64,000 bases of DNA from Glutamicibacter halophytocola (lineage in GTDB: Bacteria; Actinomycetota; Actinomycetes; Actinomycetales; Micrococcaceae). The DNA lies in the NCBI RefSeq assembly GCF_001302565.1, contig NZ_CP012750.1, positions 1,984,001 through 2,048,000 on the forward strand, read 5' to 3'. The position numbers and the translations under genes are program-made. The notes beneath the pieces are model-generated. The model was not told where the DNA came from. It saw only the letters and a list, made by a program, of their open reading frames with translations, and searched no databases. Shown here piece by piece: positions 56,375 to 64,000 of the stretch (position 1 is the first letter of the stretch; each line of letters opens with the position of its first letter).

Positions 56375-57756
56375 CGGCAGTGAAAAACACCGAAGCCCAG
56401 CTGCACACCGGCCTGACGCAACGCCAGATTTCCATGATGGGGCTTGGCGGTGCGATAGGCGCCGGCCTGTTCGTTGGTTCGGGTCAAGCGATTTCGATTG
56501 CCGGCCCGGCAGTGCTTATTTCCTATCTGCTCGCCGGCACGGTCATCATCGTGATCATGGCGATGCTGGCAGAGATGGTTGCGGCGCATCCGTCCTCGGG
56601 GGCCTTCAGCACCTTTGCGCACAAGGCCATGGGACGCAGCGCGGGCAGCACCTTGGGCTGGCTTTACTGGGTGCAACTAGTAGTGGTCATTGCCGCTGAG
56701 GCCACTGGCGCCGCTGCGATCACTGCTGCATGGTTCCCGGCCTTGCCGCAATGGGCCTGGGTTCTGGGCTTCGTCGTGGTGCTCACCGGGGCCAACCTCT
56801 TAGGCGTTCGAAACTATGGCCGCTTCGAGTACTGGTTTGCGGTCATCAAGGTCGCAGCAATCATTGCTTTCCTGGTCTTTGGCGCGCTCGTGCTGGCCCA
56901 CGTGATTCCTACCGATGAACCGGTTGGATTCGCGAACCTGGCAGCCCACGGCGGCTTCGCGCCAGGAGGCATGGCTGGCATCGCCGCCGCCGTGCTGATC
57001 GTGATCTTCTCCTTCGGCGGAACCGAAGTCGTTTCGATCGCTGCGGCCGAATCCAAGGACCCCGCCGGTAACATCAAGCGAGTAGTGAAGTCAGTGATGC
57101 TGCGCATCCTCTTCTTCTACCTCGGCTCAATCTTGATCATCATCGCCCTGGTGCCCTGGAATGATCCTTCGGTGGTTGAAGGCCCATTCGCCGCGGCCCT
57201 GGCCGTCATGCATATTCCAGGCGTGAGCCTGCTGATGAATGCTGTCGTCGTCGTTGCACTGCTTTCAGCAATGAATGCAAACATCTACGGTTCATCACGC
57301 ATGCTGTATTCACTCGGGCAGCGAAAACTTGCACCGAGCAGCGTCACCCACGTAACTGGGAAGGGCGTTCCAGCCAAGGCAGTGATCAGCTCCGTGGCGT
57401 TCTCATTCCTGGCGGTCGGGTTGAATTGGATTTGGCCAGATGCGGTCATGCCGATCCTGCTCAACGTAGTTGGCTCCACCATCATCTTCATCTGGTCATT
57501 CATCGCTGTGACCCAGCTGATCTTGCGCCGGCGGGCAGATCGCGAGGGCGAGAAACTCCCCTTGCGGCTGTGGGGCTTCCCTGGCTTGTCCATCGCCACG
57601 ATCGTGGTCTTGGCGGCAATTGTTGTCGTAGCGATGACCGATCCTGCGGCTCGTACCCAGCTGCTGTTGACCGGTGGCCTGACTGCCGCAATTTGGGTTA
57701 TATCCAAATTGCTCCTGCGCCAAGAGGCAGATGCTGAACAGGACAGCGGCCTGTAG
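56371..57756 (+). CDS. APC-family amino acid permease (AroP/GabP type)
   Basis: 461 aa with about 12 membrane helices. GLGGAIGAGLFVGSG at the start is the consensus of the amino-acid transporter (AAT) group, and a further core segment is FSFGGTEVVSIAAAES. It is coupled to the upstream aminotransferase through ATGA. Substrate likely aromatic or branched amino acids, inferred from the operon. A terminator follows. Confidence 0.92.
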   Translation: MTAVKNTEAQLHTGLTQRQISMMGLGGAIGAGLFVGSGQAISIAGPAVLISYLLAGTVIIVIMAMLAEMVAAHPSSGAFSTFAHKAMGRSAGSTLGWLYWVQLVVVIAAEATGAAAITAAWFPALPQWAWVLGFVVVLTGANLLGVRNYGRFEYWFAVIKVAAIIAFLVFGALVLAHVIPTDEPVGFANLAAHGGFAPGGMAGIAAAVLIVIFSFGGTEVVSIAAAESKDPAGNIKRVVKSVMLRILFFYLGSILIIIALVPWNDPSVVEGPFAAALAVMHIPGVSLLMNAVVVVALLSAMNANIYGSSRMLYSLGQRKLAPSSVTHVTGKGVPAKAVISSVAFSFLAVGLNWIWPDAVMPILLNVVGSTIIFIWSFIAVTQLILRRRADREGEKLPLRLWGFPGLSIATIVVLAAIVVVAMTDPAARTQLLLTGGLTAAIWVISKLLLRQEADAEQDSGL

Positions 57757-57782
57757 CCAGCGAACGTGGTTTGACCGAGCCT

Positions 57783-57822
57783 GGGCCTGATTCACTTCTG
57801 TGAATCAGGCCTGGGCTTTTCT
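57783..57822 (+). terminator. Terminator of the permease operon
   Basis: GGCCTGATTCAC and GTGAATCAGGCC form a 12-bp stem with a short loop, extended by partly paired flanks, followed by CTTTTCTC. The convergent alkD-like gene ends inside this structure. Confidence 0.85.
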
Positions 57823-58506
57823 CTTCACCATTTCGTTGATCCAGATGGGCGCAAATGGCGAGGTGCATCCGGGCGAAGTTGGATAATCGGCAAGCACCTG
57901 GAGCTTTTCGCCAATTGCCAGTGCGCGTTCGCGCAAGGCTGCATGCTCGATACCGATCTGGGCCAGGGTTGTGTTCATTGCCCATTGCAGGCGATCCGGT
58001 GCATCGAGCATCTGGTCTTCGATGATATCCAGCAGCCCTGGCAGGTCGAGTCTTCCCGGGTCCTTGGCGACTTGGTGTGCGGTGAGTTCCCACCCTGCCG
58101 CCAACTGAACCGGGTCGTTTTCCCGCATCAGCTCTTCGCGCAGCTCTTCAAGCAGCTTGGTTTTCTTTACTATGTAGCTGAGGAACCAGGCTTGCACTTT
58201 TGGCGTGCTGGCTTCCTTGCTCCAGGCCTGCAATTGTTCCAATGTGAAGCTGCGGGGTTTAGCAATCAGGAGGGCTACCAGGCGGCTGGGGGTTTCCTTC
58301 GTATCCCACAGCTTCTGGGCCAGGTCCTGGTTGGTCTTCAGGGCCTTGGCTATCGCCCTGAGCTTGCCAAGGTTGACCCCGAAATCATCACCGTGGCGTT
58401 CATTGACTGCTCGCGCCTTGGGATCTTCCAGCTCCGCCAGTGCATGCTGGATTTCTGCCACTGTACTTTCAGGTCCGAGCTGACTGCTCAACGTCTCCTC
58501 CATCAT
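57805..58506 (-). CDS. AlkD-like DNA alkylation repair protein
   Basis: 233 aa, mostly helical (HEAT-like). NERHGDDFGVNLGKLRAIAKALK and the ending TAHQVAKDPGRLD with AMNTTLAQIGIEH are typical of the AlkD family, which removes alkylated bases. It starts 8 bases after the GyrI-like gene stop, so an operon with it is likely. Its last codons lie in the terminator of the convergent permease operon. Confidence 0.86.
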   Translation of the reverse strand: MMEETLSSQLGPESTVAEIQHALAELEDPKARAVNERHGDDFGVNLGKLRAIAKALKTNQDLAQKLWDTKETPSRLVALLIAKPRSFTLEQLQAWSKEASTPKVQAWFLSYIVKKTKLLEELREELMRENDPVQLAAGWELTAHQVAKDPGRLDLPGLLDIIEDQMLDAPDRLQWAMNTTLAQIGIEHAALRERALAIGEKLQVLADYPTSPGCTSPFAPIWINEMVKRKAQA

Positions 58507-58514
58507 TGGTTCAA

Positions 58515-59132
58515 TTACAGCGATTCCACAGGCTGCCGCAGAATAGTGCGCAGCTTATCTGGCGCTACTTTCCGCGGATCTCCAAGATATATCTCATGAT
58601 GTTTGCCGGTAAGCCGCAAGCCATGCCCGACAATAAAATTCTCATGCATCTTTCGAAGCACGGGCCCTTCTTCATCATATGATCCGAGATGCAGCGTCTG
58701 TACGCACTGGCCTTCATCCAACAACTCGAACCGCATCCTTTCGATGCTTGGCAGGTCTCGCCCCGACTTAGCTGCTTCAACAGCGGCTTGAATATCATCG
58801 GCGTTGAGCCATTCGGGAACCATCAGCATGAGAGTCCAGGACCATTTCGATTTATCGCGTTCAGTCGTGAACGAGTTCATGTCATCGGCCCACCACAATC
58901 CTTCCAAGGGTGGGACCACGTAGTCTTGCCCGTTTTGCTTGCTGGCGAATTTGAGCTTGTAGGCTACGGGATAGATCGTTTCCAACGCCTCGGTATATGT
59001 TCGCTCGAGGTTGGGATCGCCCTGTCCATCAATCATGAGATAGTGCATCGCTGGAACCTGCAAAATACGGAATTCCCCATGTTTGGCACGGTAGCTGCCG
59101 GTCGCCTTTTTGAAATCAATTTTTTCTGCCAT
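58515..59132 (-). CDS. GyrI-like domain protein
   Basis: 205 aa. FRILQVPAMHYLMIDGQGDPN and the later block LRKMHENFIVGHGLRLTGKHHEIYLGD are marks of stand-alone GyrI-like small-molecule-binding proteins. GGGGAG precedes the ATG. Function unknown. Between corA (31 bases) and the alkD-like gene (8 bases) in one orientation. Confidence 0.85.
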   Translation of the reverse strand: MAEKIDFKKATGSYRAKHGEFRILQVPAMHYLMIDGQGDPNLERTYTEALETIYPVAYKLKFASKQNGQDYVVPPLEGLWWADDMNSFTTERDKSKWSWTLMLMVPEWLNADDIQAAVEAAKSGRDLPSIERMRFELLDEGQCVQTLHLGSYDEEGPVLRKMHENFIVGHGLRLTGKHHEIYLGDPRKVAPDKLRTILRQPVESL

Positions 59133-59162
59133 GGCTTCTTCTCCCCCCGCGTTGCCCGCCGG

Positions 59163-60254
59163 CTAGAACCACTTGCGCCATTTGAAAACACCATAAAGCA
59201 CGGCGGCGAAACCAACCATGAGCAATATTGCAGCTGGATAGCCAAAGGCCCAGTGCAACTCCGGCATATTGTCGAAATTCATGCCGTAGACCGCGGCTAT
59301 CAAGGTGGGTGCAAACAAAATTGCGGCCCAACCTGAAATTTTCTTCATATCCTCATTCTGGCGTTGAGCCACCAGCGTGGCGTTCACATTCAGGATTTGA
59401 GACAACGCGTCACGATACTCGAGTGCTTGGGCATTAGCCCTGGTGAGATGGTCCGTGACATCTTGCAAATAAGTTTCCAGTTCCTCGGGAACCGGGTACT
59501 TCTTAAATCCGTCATCGAGGGACCTTACGACTTCCAGGAGCGAGGCAGTGGAGTGGAGCACGTCGATCACTTCTTGGCTCAATCGATAAATGCGTTCGGT
59601 CACTGCCGCGTCTCCACTGAATACCTGGCGCTCGATCTGTTCCTTGTCTATTCCCAGGCCATGCAGTACTGGAGCGTAGCCATCAACAATCTCGTCAAGG
59701 ATCCGGTAGAGGACCGCCTCGGAGCCCAGCCGAAGCAGTTGTGGATCTTTGAGCAGCATTTGATGTTGTTGAAGGCTGCCGTTGCTTATCGACTCGGCAA
59801 ATTCATGCCCATCGGTTCCGTCAATCCAGCGATGGTCCTGGCAAAGGACGGCTATCGAACCTTGCCGAACAAGGATGTGGAATTCGGAGAGTTCGACCTC
59901 CTCGGCCGAGTCGAGATACAAGGCTGACCGAACAACTAGCAATAGGACATCACCATAGCGTTCAAGCTTTGGACGCTGTCGCGCGTGCAGGAGATCCTCC
60001 ACGAGTACCGGATGCAGGTCCCAGGCTTCTGCAAGTTCCTGGATGTCTGCTTCATCCGGGGTGGGATACAGCGACAAGGCAATGCGGTTCTCACCGCTAT
60101 GGCAGAAATCCAGCGCTTCTGCGGCGGTAACGCCTAAAGGCGCCAGTTCGACCGATCCGTCATCGATATAGCGCACGCGCTTGGAACTATGCGCAGGGCC
60201 CTGGCCATTACCGGCCTGCCGCGCTCGGATTGCCCGTCGCTGTATACGTGCCAT
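59163..60254 (-). CDS. corA: CorA magnesium/cobalt transporter
   Basis: About 363 aa. A long N-terminal cytoplasmic domain and two C-terminal membrane helices with the loop motif YGMNFDNMPEL (GMN) and a basic end KWRKWF. It transports Mg2+ or Co2+. ATG 60254 (MARIQRR) has GGGAG 5 bases upstream. Confidence 0.94.
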   Translation of the reverse strand: MARIQRRAIRARQAGNGQGPAHSSKRVRYIDDGSVELAPLGVTAAEALDFCHSGENRIALSLYPTPDEADIQELAEAWDLHPVLVEDLLHARQRPKLERYGDVLLLVVRSALYLDSAEEVELSEFHILVRQGSIAVLCQDHRWIDGTDGHEFAESISNGSLQQHQMLLKDPQLLRLGSEAVLYRILDEIVDGYAPVLHGLGIDKEQIERQVFSGDAAVTERIYRLSQEVIDVLHSTASLLEVVRSLDDGFKKYPVPEELETYLQDVTDHLTRANAQALEYRDALSQILNVNATLVAQRQNEDMKKISGWAAILFAPTLIAAVYGMNFDNMPELHWAFGYPAAILLMVGFAAVLYGVFKWRKWF

Positions 60255-60510
60255 GTTGCTCCCGGTCGAACGATTTTGTTCAAGTATCGCAAGTGAGTAG
60301 CAAATTGTGGCGCACATACTGAGTCAAAGCGCCGTGAGATTTGGCTTAATTACCACTCCCATCAGGGGAACCGATCGAGGCATGGAACCACGACGTTGGG
60401 TGCGACCGCGGTCCCCCTCATTCAGGTGGCATAAGTTGCACGTTGCTCTAAATCTGCAAAGCGGCGCCGAGGCAAAACCGGGAATACAAAGAACCCAAAA
60501 AATAAGCCCT
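60255..60510. other. Gene-free gap between corA and the tRNA terminator
   Basis: No gene. The corA promoter must be here. A short AT-rich end precedes the terminator hairpin. Confidence 0.5.
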
Positions 60511-60555
60511 GAATATAAAAAATCCTGGAATTCTTTCTCAAGAATTCCAGGATTT
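60511..60555 (-). terminator. Terminator after tRNA-Ala
   Basis: A perfect 16-bp stem (AAATCCTGGAATTCTT and complement, 4-base loop) lies 6 bases past the tRNA 3' end on the minus strand and is followed by TTTATATTC. Confidence 0.88.
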
Positions 60556-60561
60556 AATTTG

Positions 60562-60634
60562 TGGAGGTAAGGGGATTCGAACCCCTGACCTTCTGCATGC
60601 CATGCAGACGCGCTACCAACTGCGCCATACCCCC
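60562..60634 (-). tRNA. tRNA-Ala (GGC)
   Basis: 73 bases, CCA not encoded. Acceptor stem GGGGGTA pairs with TACCTCC (one G-U). D arm, anticodon stem TCTGC/GCAGA with loop ATGGCAT (anticodon GGC) and T arm with GTTCGAATC are all seen. Confidence 0.96.
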
Positions 60635-60706
60635 AAAAGGATTGCTACCCTGATCAGGCAACTCCATAATCATAGATGACTACCTGATCAGGATGCAAAT
60701 TCACGA

Positions 60707-61087
60707 TTACTGGTTCTGCTGTTTCGGGTCCTCAGGCAGCTCGATCACCGGGCAATCAGCCCAGAGACGTTCCAGCGCGTAGAAAACGCGGTCTTCCTGG
60801 TGCTGTACGTGGACTACAACATCTCCGTAGTCCAAAAGGACCCAACGGCCCAAGCCAAAACCTTCACGGCGGACCGGGCGCATGCTGTATTCTTCCAGGA
60901 CCTTGGCCTGAATTTCATCAACGATTGCGTTCACCTGCGGTTCTGATCCACCAGAGACAATCAAGAAGGCGTCGGTGACGCCCAGGCGGTCCGCTACATC
61001 TAGCGCGACCATGTTTTCTGCCAACTTTTCAGATGCAGCCTGTGCTGCAATCTTCACGAGGGCAATTGAATCTGCGTGTGCTCCCAT
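60707..61087 (-). CDS. rsfS: Ribosome silencing factor RsfS
   Basis: 126 aa. DAFLIVSGGSEPQVNAIVDEI and LLDYGDVVVHVQHQEDRVFYALERLWAD are the family motifs. It binds uL14 and blocks joining of the subunits in starvation. AAGGAG about 11 bases before ATG. Part of the nadD-rsfS group. Confidence 0.95.
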   Translation of the reverse strand: MGAHADSIALVKIAAQAASEKLAENMVALDVADRLGVTDAFLIVSGGSEPQVNAIVDEIQAKVLEEYSMRPVRREGFGLGRWVLLDYGDVVVHVQHQEDRVFYALERLWADCPVIELPEDPKQQNQ

Positions 61088-61144
61088 TGAGTGGGGTGTC
61101 TCCTTGTTAGAGGTGTAGATCGAGAACTTAATTTTGCAACGAAA

Positions 61145-62638
61145 CTAGTTGCCGAGCAACATGATCAGCCCGGCGATCAGCGCTGCACCGCCGACGCTCA
61201 GTGCCACGATCATGGCGATAAGCATATTGTTGGCGCGACGAACGCCATGTGTTTGAACATCCAACGGCTCAAGCCCCTGGGCATTCACAGCATCAATTCG
61301 CGGCATCTGAACTTCTGGGGAGGCTTCAGGAGCCGCGGCTGGCTTTTTTGCCTCCGCAACTGGCTTAGCTGGCGCTTTGGCTGCCGGCTTGGCGGCCACT
61401 TTGGGAGCTGCCTTCGGTGCAGGTTTAGGTGCAGTCTTGGCAGAGGGCTTGGGCGCCGGCTTCGCCGCAGCTGGCTTTGGCGCTGGCTTGGCAGGGTCAG
61501 CCGTTTTAGCCGAAGGCTTTTTTGCAGCCGGTGCAGCTTCATCCTTCTTGGAACTGATTTTGCCGTCAGAATCAAGATTGAGAGACACGCTTTGCGTCTT
61601 GGGGCCCTGGACGCCAGTCTTGGCAATGCGGTCTTCTACCTCGCGAATATTCCCCATTGCGCCGGTGAAAGGATCAGATGACTTGTCATCCTTGCCCTGC
61701 TTGGCGTTTTCTACACGCAAGCGCTCGCGTTCTGCGGCACGGCGGGAAATAATGGCGGCACGAGCTGCCATTTCACGCTGATGGGCAAGTACTTCGAGAT
61801 CAATCTCGGAGTCATCTTCGCCCAAGAGGTTCGGGTCGATTGGCGCTTTCGGAGCATGCGCGCGTCGCGCTGCAAGTGCTTGCTCAACGCTCATCACCGT
61901 AGTTTCGGGTGAATCTTCGTCAGCAGCTGGTTTATTGACTGGCTTCGCTGCCGGTTTTGGCGCGACTGCCGGATCGGCTTTGCCTTGTTCGGCCAATGCC
62001 TGCAACCGAAGCTGGCGACGAGTCAGGGGCTTGGGGTCGTCCGCAGGTTCAACCGTTGGAATGTGGCTAGTCAACGCATCTACTTCGCCTTCAAGACGAC
62101 GGCGCTCACGCAAAGCTTCACGATTCCGGGCACGACGAAGCGATGCGCGCTCCCCCACCGGTTCCTCATTAGCCGGCTCAGTGGCCGGCGAATCATTCTT
62201 CGCAGCAGCCTTGGCCTGCGGCGCTGGCTTAGGCTTGGCCGCCTGCTCGTCATTGTCCTTCGACGGAGCTGGCTTTTGAACGCCAGGCGCTGCTGCAGGC
62301 TTGCCTGGGCTTTGCGGCGCTTCATCGGCTTGCTTTGAAGTGGGCTGCTGAGCAGGCTTCTGGGCTGCTGCGCTGGTCTTAGCTGCCGGTGCGGGTTTCG
62401 GGGTCGGTTTTGCGGCCTGTGGCTTGGCCGCTTCCGGTTTCGGAGTTGGCTTTGCTGCGGGAGCGGCATCAGCTTTCGCTGGCGTTGCCGATTGCTCGGG
62501 TTCTCCCGCCTTTTTCTCACTTGCGAGTTCTTTTGCTTCTTGTTCTGCCTTGCTGCTTGCCAGCAATGCTTCCATTTCGGCACGTCGCTTTTCGCGCAGA
62601 GCTCGCCTGCTAGAAACCGGCTGCGAGTTATCGCTCAT
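61145..62638 (-). CDS. Ala/Pro/Lys-rich membrane protein with Arg-rich motifs
   Basis: About 497 aa, start ATG 62638 after GGGGAG. Long low-complexity linkers (AAKPAPKP type) separate short Arg-rich helices: SRRALREKRRAEMEALL, SLRRARNREALRERRRLE, LTRRQLRLQALAEQG and SRRAAERERLRVENAKQG. A C-terminal membrane helix (LIAMIVALSVGGAALIAGLIML) anchors it. Family not recognised, though similar proteins occur between rsfS and nadD in relatives. Cytoplasmic bulk is inferred. Confidence 0.75.
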   Translation of the reverse strand: MSDNSQPVSSRRALREKRRAEMEALLASSKAEQEAKELASEKKAGEPEQSATPAKADAAPAAKPTPKPEAAKPQAAKPTPKPAPAAKTSAAAQKPAQQPTSKQADEAPQSPGKPAAAPGVQKPAPSKDNDEQAAKPKPAPQAKAAAKNDSPATEPANEEPVGERASLRRARNREALRERRRLEGEVDALTSHIPTVEPADDPKPLTRRQLRLQALAEQGKADPAVAPKPAAKPVNKPAADEDSPETTVMSVEQALAARRAHAPKAPIDPNLLGEDDSEIDLEVLAHQREMAARAAIISRRAAERERLRVENAKQGKDDKSSDPFTGAMGNIREVEDRIAKTGVQGPKTQSVSLNLDSDGKISSKKDEAAPAAKKPSAKTADPAKPAPKPAAAKPAPKPSAKTAPKPAPKAAPKVAAKPAAKAPAKPVAEAKKPAAAPEASPEVQMPRIDAVNAQGLEPLDVQTHGVRRANNMLIAMIVALSVGGAALIAGLIMLLGN

Positions 62639-62720
62639 CCTGTACTTCTCCCCGACCGCATAGACAAATACCGTCACCCTTACCTAGAGATTATGCCGTG
62701 TTACGTCACCTAATGTGAGG

Positions 62721-63326
62721 TTACGACTCGGTATACAGCCCATATTTTGCAATGTACTGCACCACACCATCGGGCACAAGGTACCAAACTGGCTTATCCT
62801 GAGCGACTCGTACTCGGCAATCCGTCGACGAAATCGCCAGCGCCGGGATCTCCAACTGGGAAACATTGTCCCTGCCAAGATCGCTCATTACGTACCCAGG
62901 ACGGCTCACGCCAACAAAATGAGCGAGGTCCCAGACCTGGTCGATGTCGCGCCAGCTCATGATCTGGCTCATCGCATCGGCACCGGTGATGAAGAACAAT
63001 TCCGCATCAGGCCGTTGTGCCCGCAGATCAAGCAAGGTGTCCCGAGTGAAGGTGGCACCTTCACGGTCAATATCGACCCGGCTTACCGTAAACCGGGGAT
63101 TGGAAGCCGTGGCAATGACGGTCATCAGGTAGCGGTGTTCCGCGCTGGTAACCTGTTTGTCGGCCTTCTGCCAAGGATGCCCGGTGGGTACAAAAACTAC
63201 CTCATCCAAGTCGTACTCGGCCGCAACTTCGCTCGCGGCGACCAAGTGGCCATTATGGATGGGGTCAAAAGTACCGCCCATCACGCCGAGGCGTAATGGG
63301 CGGTCACTGTGCTGCCGCTCGCTCAA
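62721..63326 (-). CDS. nadD: Nicotinate-nucleotide adenylyltransferase NadD
   Basis: 201 aa. [15 protein letters not shown] is the nucleotidyltransferase motif and [11 protein letters not shown] the C-terminal ISSTxxR signature. It makes deamido-NAD in NAD synthesis. The start is TTG 63326, 2 bases after the stop of the small membrane gene; translational coupling is likely. No strong Shine-Dalgarno is seen. Confidence 0.96.
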   Translation of the reverse strand: MSERQHSDRPLRLGVMGGTFDPIHNGHLVAASEVAAEYDLDEVVFVPTGHPWQKADKQVTSAEHRYLMTVIATASNPRFTVSRVDIDREGATFTRDTLLDLRAQRPDAELFFITGADAMSQIMSWRDIDQVWDLAHFVGVSRPGYVMSDLGRDNVSQLEIPALAISSTDCRVRVAQDKPVWYLVPDGVVQYIAKYGLYTES

Positions 63327-63328
63327 GA

Positions 63329-63541
63329 CTAGTGGCTATGTGGTTGGTGCGTCTTGAACTGGCGGTGAATATCTTGTTCTTCGTCCTTGACCGAGTGGCG
63401 GTTGCCAACATTGGTGTAGGAAACGGTGATCAATAGCAAGATCATCAATGCAACAAAAATGCCGCCACCGATCAGCAGGGACCAAGTGTGTGCACTCAAG
63501 CCAGGGGCAGCGGCTTCGGAGGCCATAATCAGCGCGTTCAA
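63329..63541 (-). CDS. Small single-pass membrane protein, 70 aa
   Basis: One membrane helix ([19 protein letters not shown]) and a charged C-terminus rich in His/Gln. TTG 63541 follows GGAGATTTAC and is a better start than ATG 63526, which has no ribosome-binding site. It lies between proA and nadD. Function unknown. Confidence 0.7.
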   Translation of the reverse strand: MNALIMASEAAAPGLSAHTWSLLIGGGIFVALMILLLITVSYTNVGNRHSVKDEEQDIHRQFKTHQPHSH

Positions 63542-63659
63542 GTAAATCTCCAGTCGTATCCACGGAAGACACCGGATCTTCAATTTCTATCGAAGATCCA
63601 GCGGTCCGAAAAGTAACGGTACGTTTCTTCTACATCCTACCGAAAACGGCGGTCAGAAA

Positions 63660-64000
63660 CTATTTGCGAACGTGCCCGTCGCCCTGAACAATCCACTTGG
63701 TGGTCGTAAGTTCGGTCAAACCCATAGGACCTCGCGCATGCATCTTCTGTGTGGAGATGCCTACTTCGGCGCCAAGGCCCAGCTGTCCGCCATCGGTGAA
63801 GCGGGTCGACGCATTCACAATGACAGCAGCCGACTCGATCTCGGCAATGAAGAGCTCAGCAGCAGCCAAGGACGACGTAACGATCGCCTCGGTGTGCCCG
63901 GTTGAGTATTGGCGGATATGATCCAAGGCCTCGTCAATGTCGTCGACGACCTTGACTGCGAGATCCATATCCATGTATTCAACGCGCCAGTCTTCGTCCT
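63660..64000 (-). CDS. proA: Gamma-glutamyl phosphate reductase ProA, C-terminal part
   Basis: The frame runs off the window, so only the last 113 codons are seen. IIVTSS-type and [33 protein letters not shown] (parts shown: [15 protein letters not shown]) are the conserved ProA end. It makes glutamate semialdehyde for proline. The order proA-nadD-rsfS is typical of actinobacteria. Confidence 0.96.
   Translation of the reverse strand, partial: DEDWRVEYMDMDLAVKVVDDIDEALDHIRQYSTGHTEAIVTSSLAAAELFIAEIESAAVIVNASTRFTDGGQLGLGAEVGISTQKMHARGPMGLTELTTTKWIVQGDGHVRK

Overview
The window is a piece of a chromosome from a moderately GC-rich actinobacterium, most likely Micrococcaceae (Arthrobacter/Glutamicibacter-like). 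The evidence is the mycothiol-linked genes (S-hydroxymethyl-mycothiol dehydrogenase, mycoredoxin), a CmtR-type metal sensor, an actinobacterial LexA box, a class Ib nrdHIE/nrdF locus, a LAXTG sortase motif, frequent GTG/TTG or apparently leaderless starts, and the rsfS-nadD-proA neighbourhood. The genus is inference. No rRNA, CRISPR array, prophage or intact insertion sequence was seen. There is one tRNA (Ala, GGC).

Layout. 1-1718: end of an MFS exporter, a coupled 58-aa protein and a VOC protein. 1725-6816: a minus-strand SOS unit (LexA box, DUF6504-like protein, dnaE2, GrpB-like protein, nucleotidyltransferase-like protein). 6817-12181: an accessory-looking, partly AT-rich stretch with a small orphan gene, a secreted putative toxin-like protein, a DUF2127 membrane protein, a lipoprotein and a CmtR/CDF metal-efflux pair, with several gene-free gaps. 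12182-19619: formaldehyde detoxification (mscR plus an MBL hydrolase), SRAP, mycoredoxin, lipoate-ligase-like, kinase and thioesterase genes, and a divergent regulator/TrxR-like pair. 20242-21740: cold-shock gene and a flavin monooxygenase. 22244-26698: nrdF and nrdHIE with NrdR and DnaA-like boxes. 26940-37863: yggS, poxB, cupin, cysteine desulfhydrase-like, membrane proteins, a sortase-anchored phytase/esterase-like protein, a 3-hydroxyacyl-CoA dehydrogenase and an ABC-F protein.

37914-48269 is a nickel/urease island: an ArsR regulator, a peptide/nickel-type ABC importer (lipoprotein, permease, permease-ATPase fusion, ATPase), then the convergent urease operon ureABCEFGD. The importer would supply nickel that UreE and UreG insert into UreC. 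48672-51400: a lone fumarate-reductase-like flavoprotein divergent from a LysR regulator. 51384-53922: pentapeptide-repeat, epimerase and VOC genes. 54583-57756: Lrp regulator, aminotransferase and amino-acid permease. 57805-60254: corA, a GyrI-like gene and an alkD-like gene. 60562-64000: tRNA-Ala, rsfS, an Ala/Pro/Lys-rich membrane protein, nadD, a small membrane protein and the end of proA.

Main points for a second look: the secreted protein at 7760-8410 with toxin-like (BECR-type) motifs and its convergent small neighbour; the SOS unit lacking imuA/imuB but carrying a second degenerate LexA-like box; DnaA-like boxes beside the NrdR boxes; the permease-ATPase fusion in the importer next to urease; and several repeat pairs in promoter regions.
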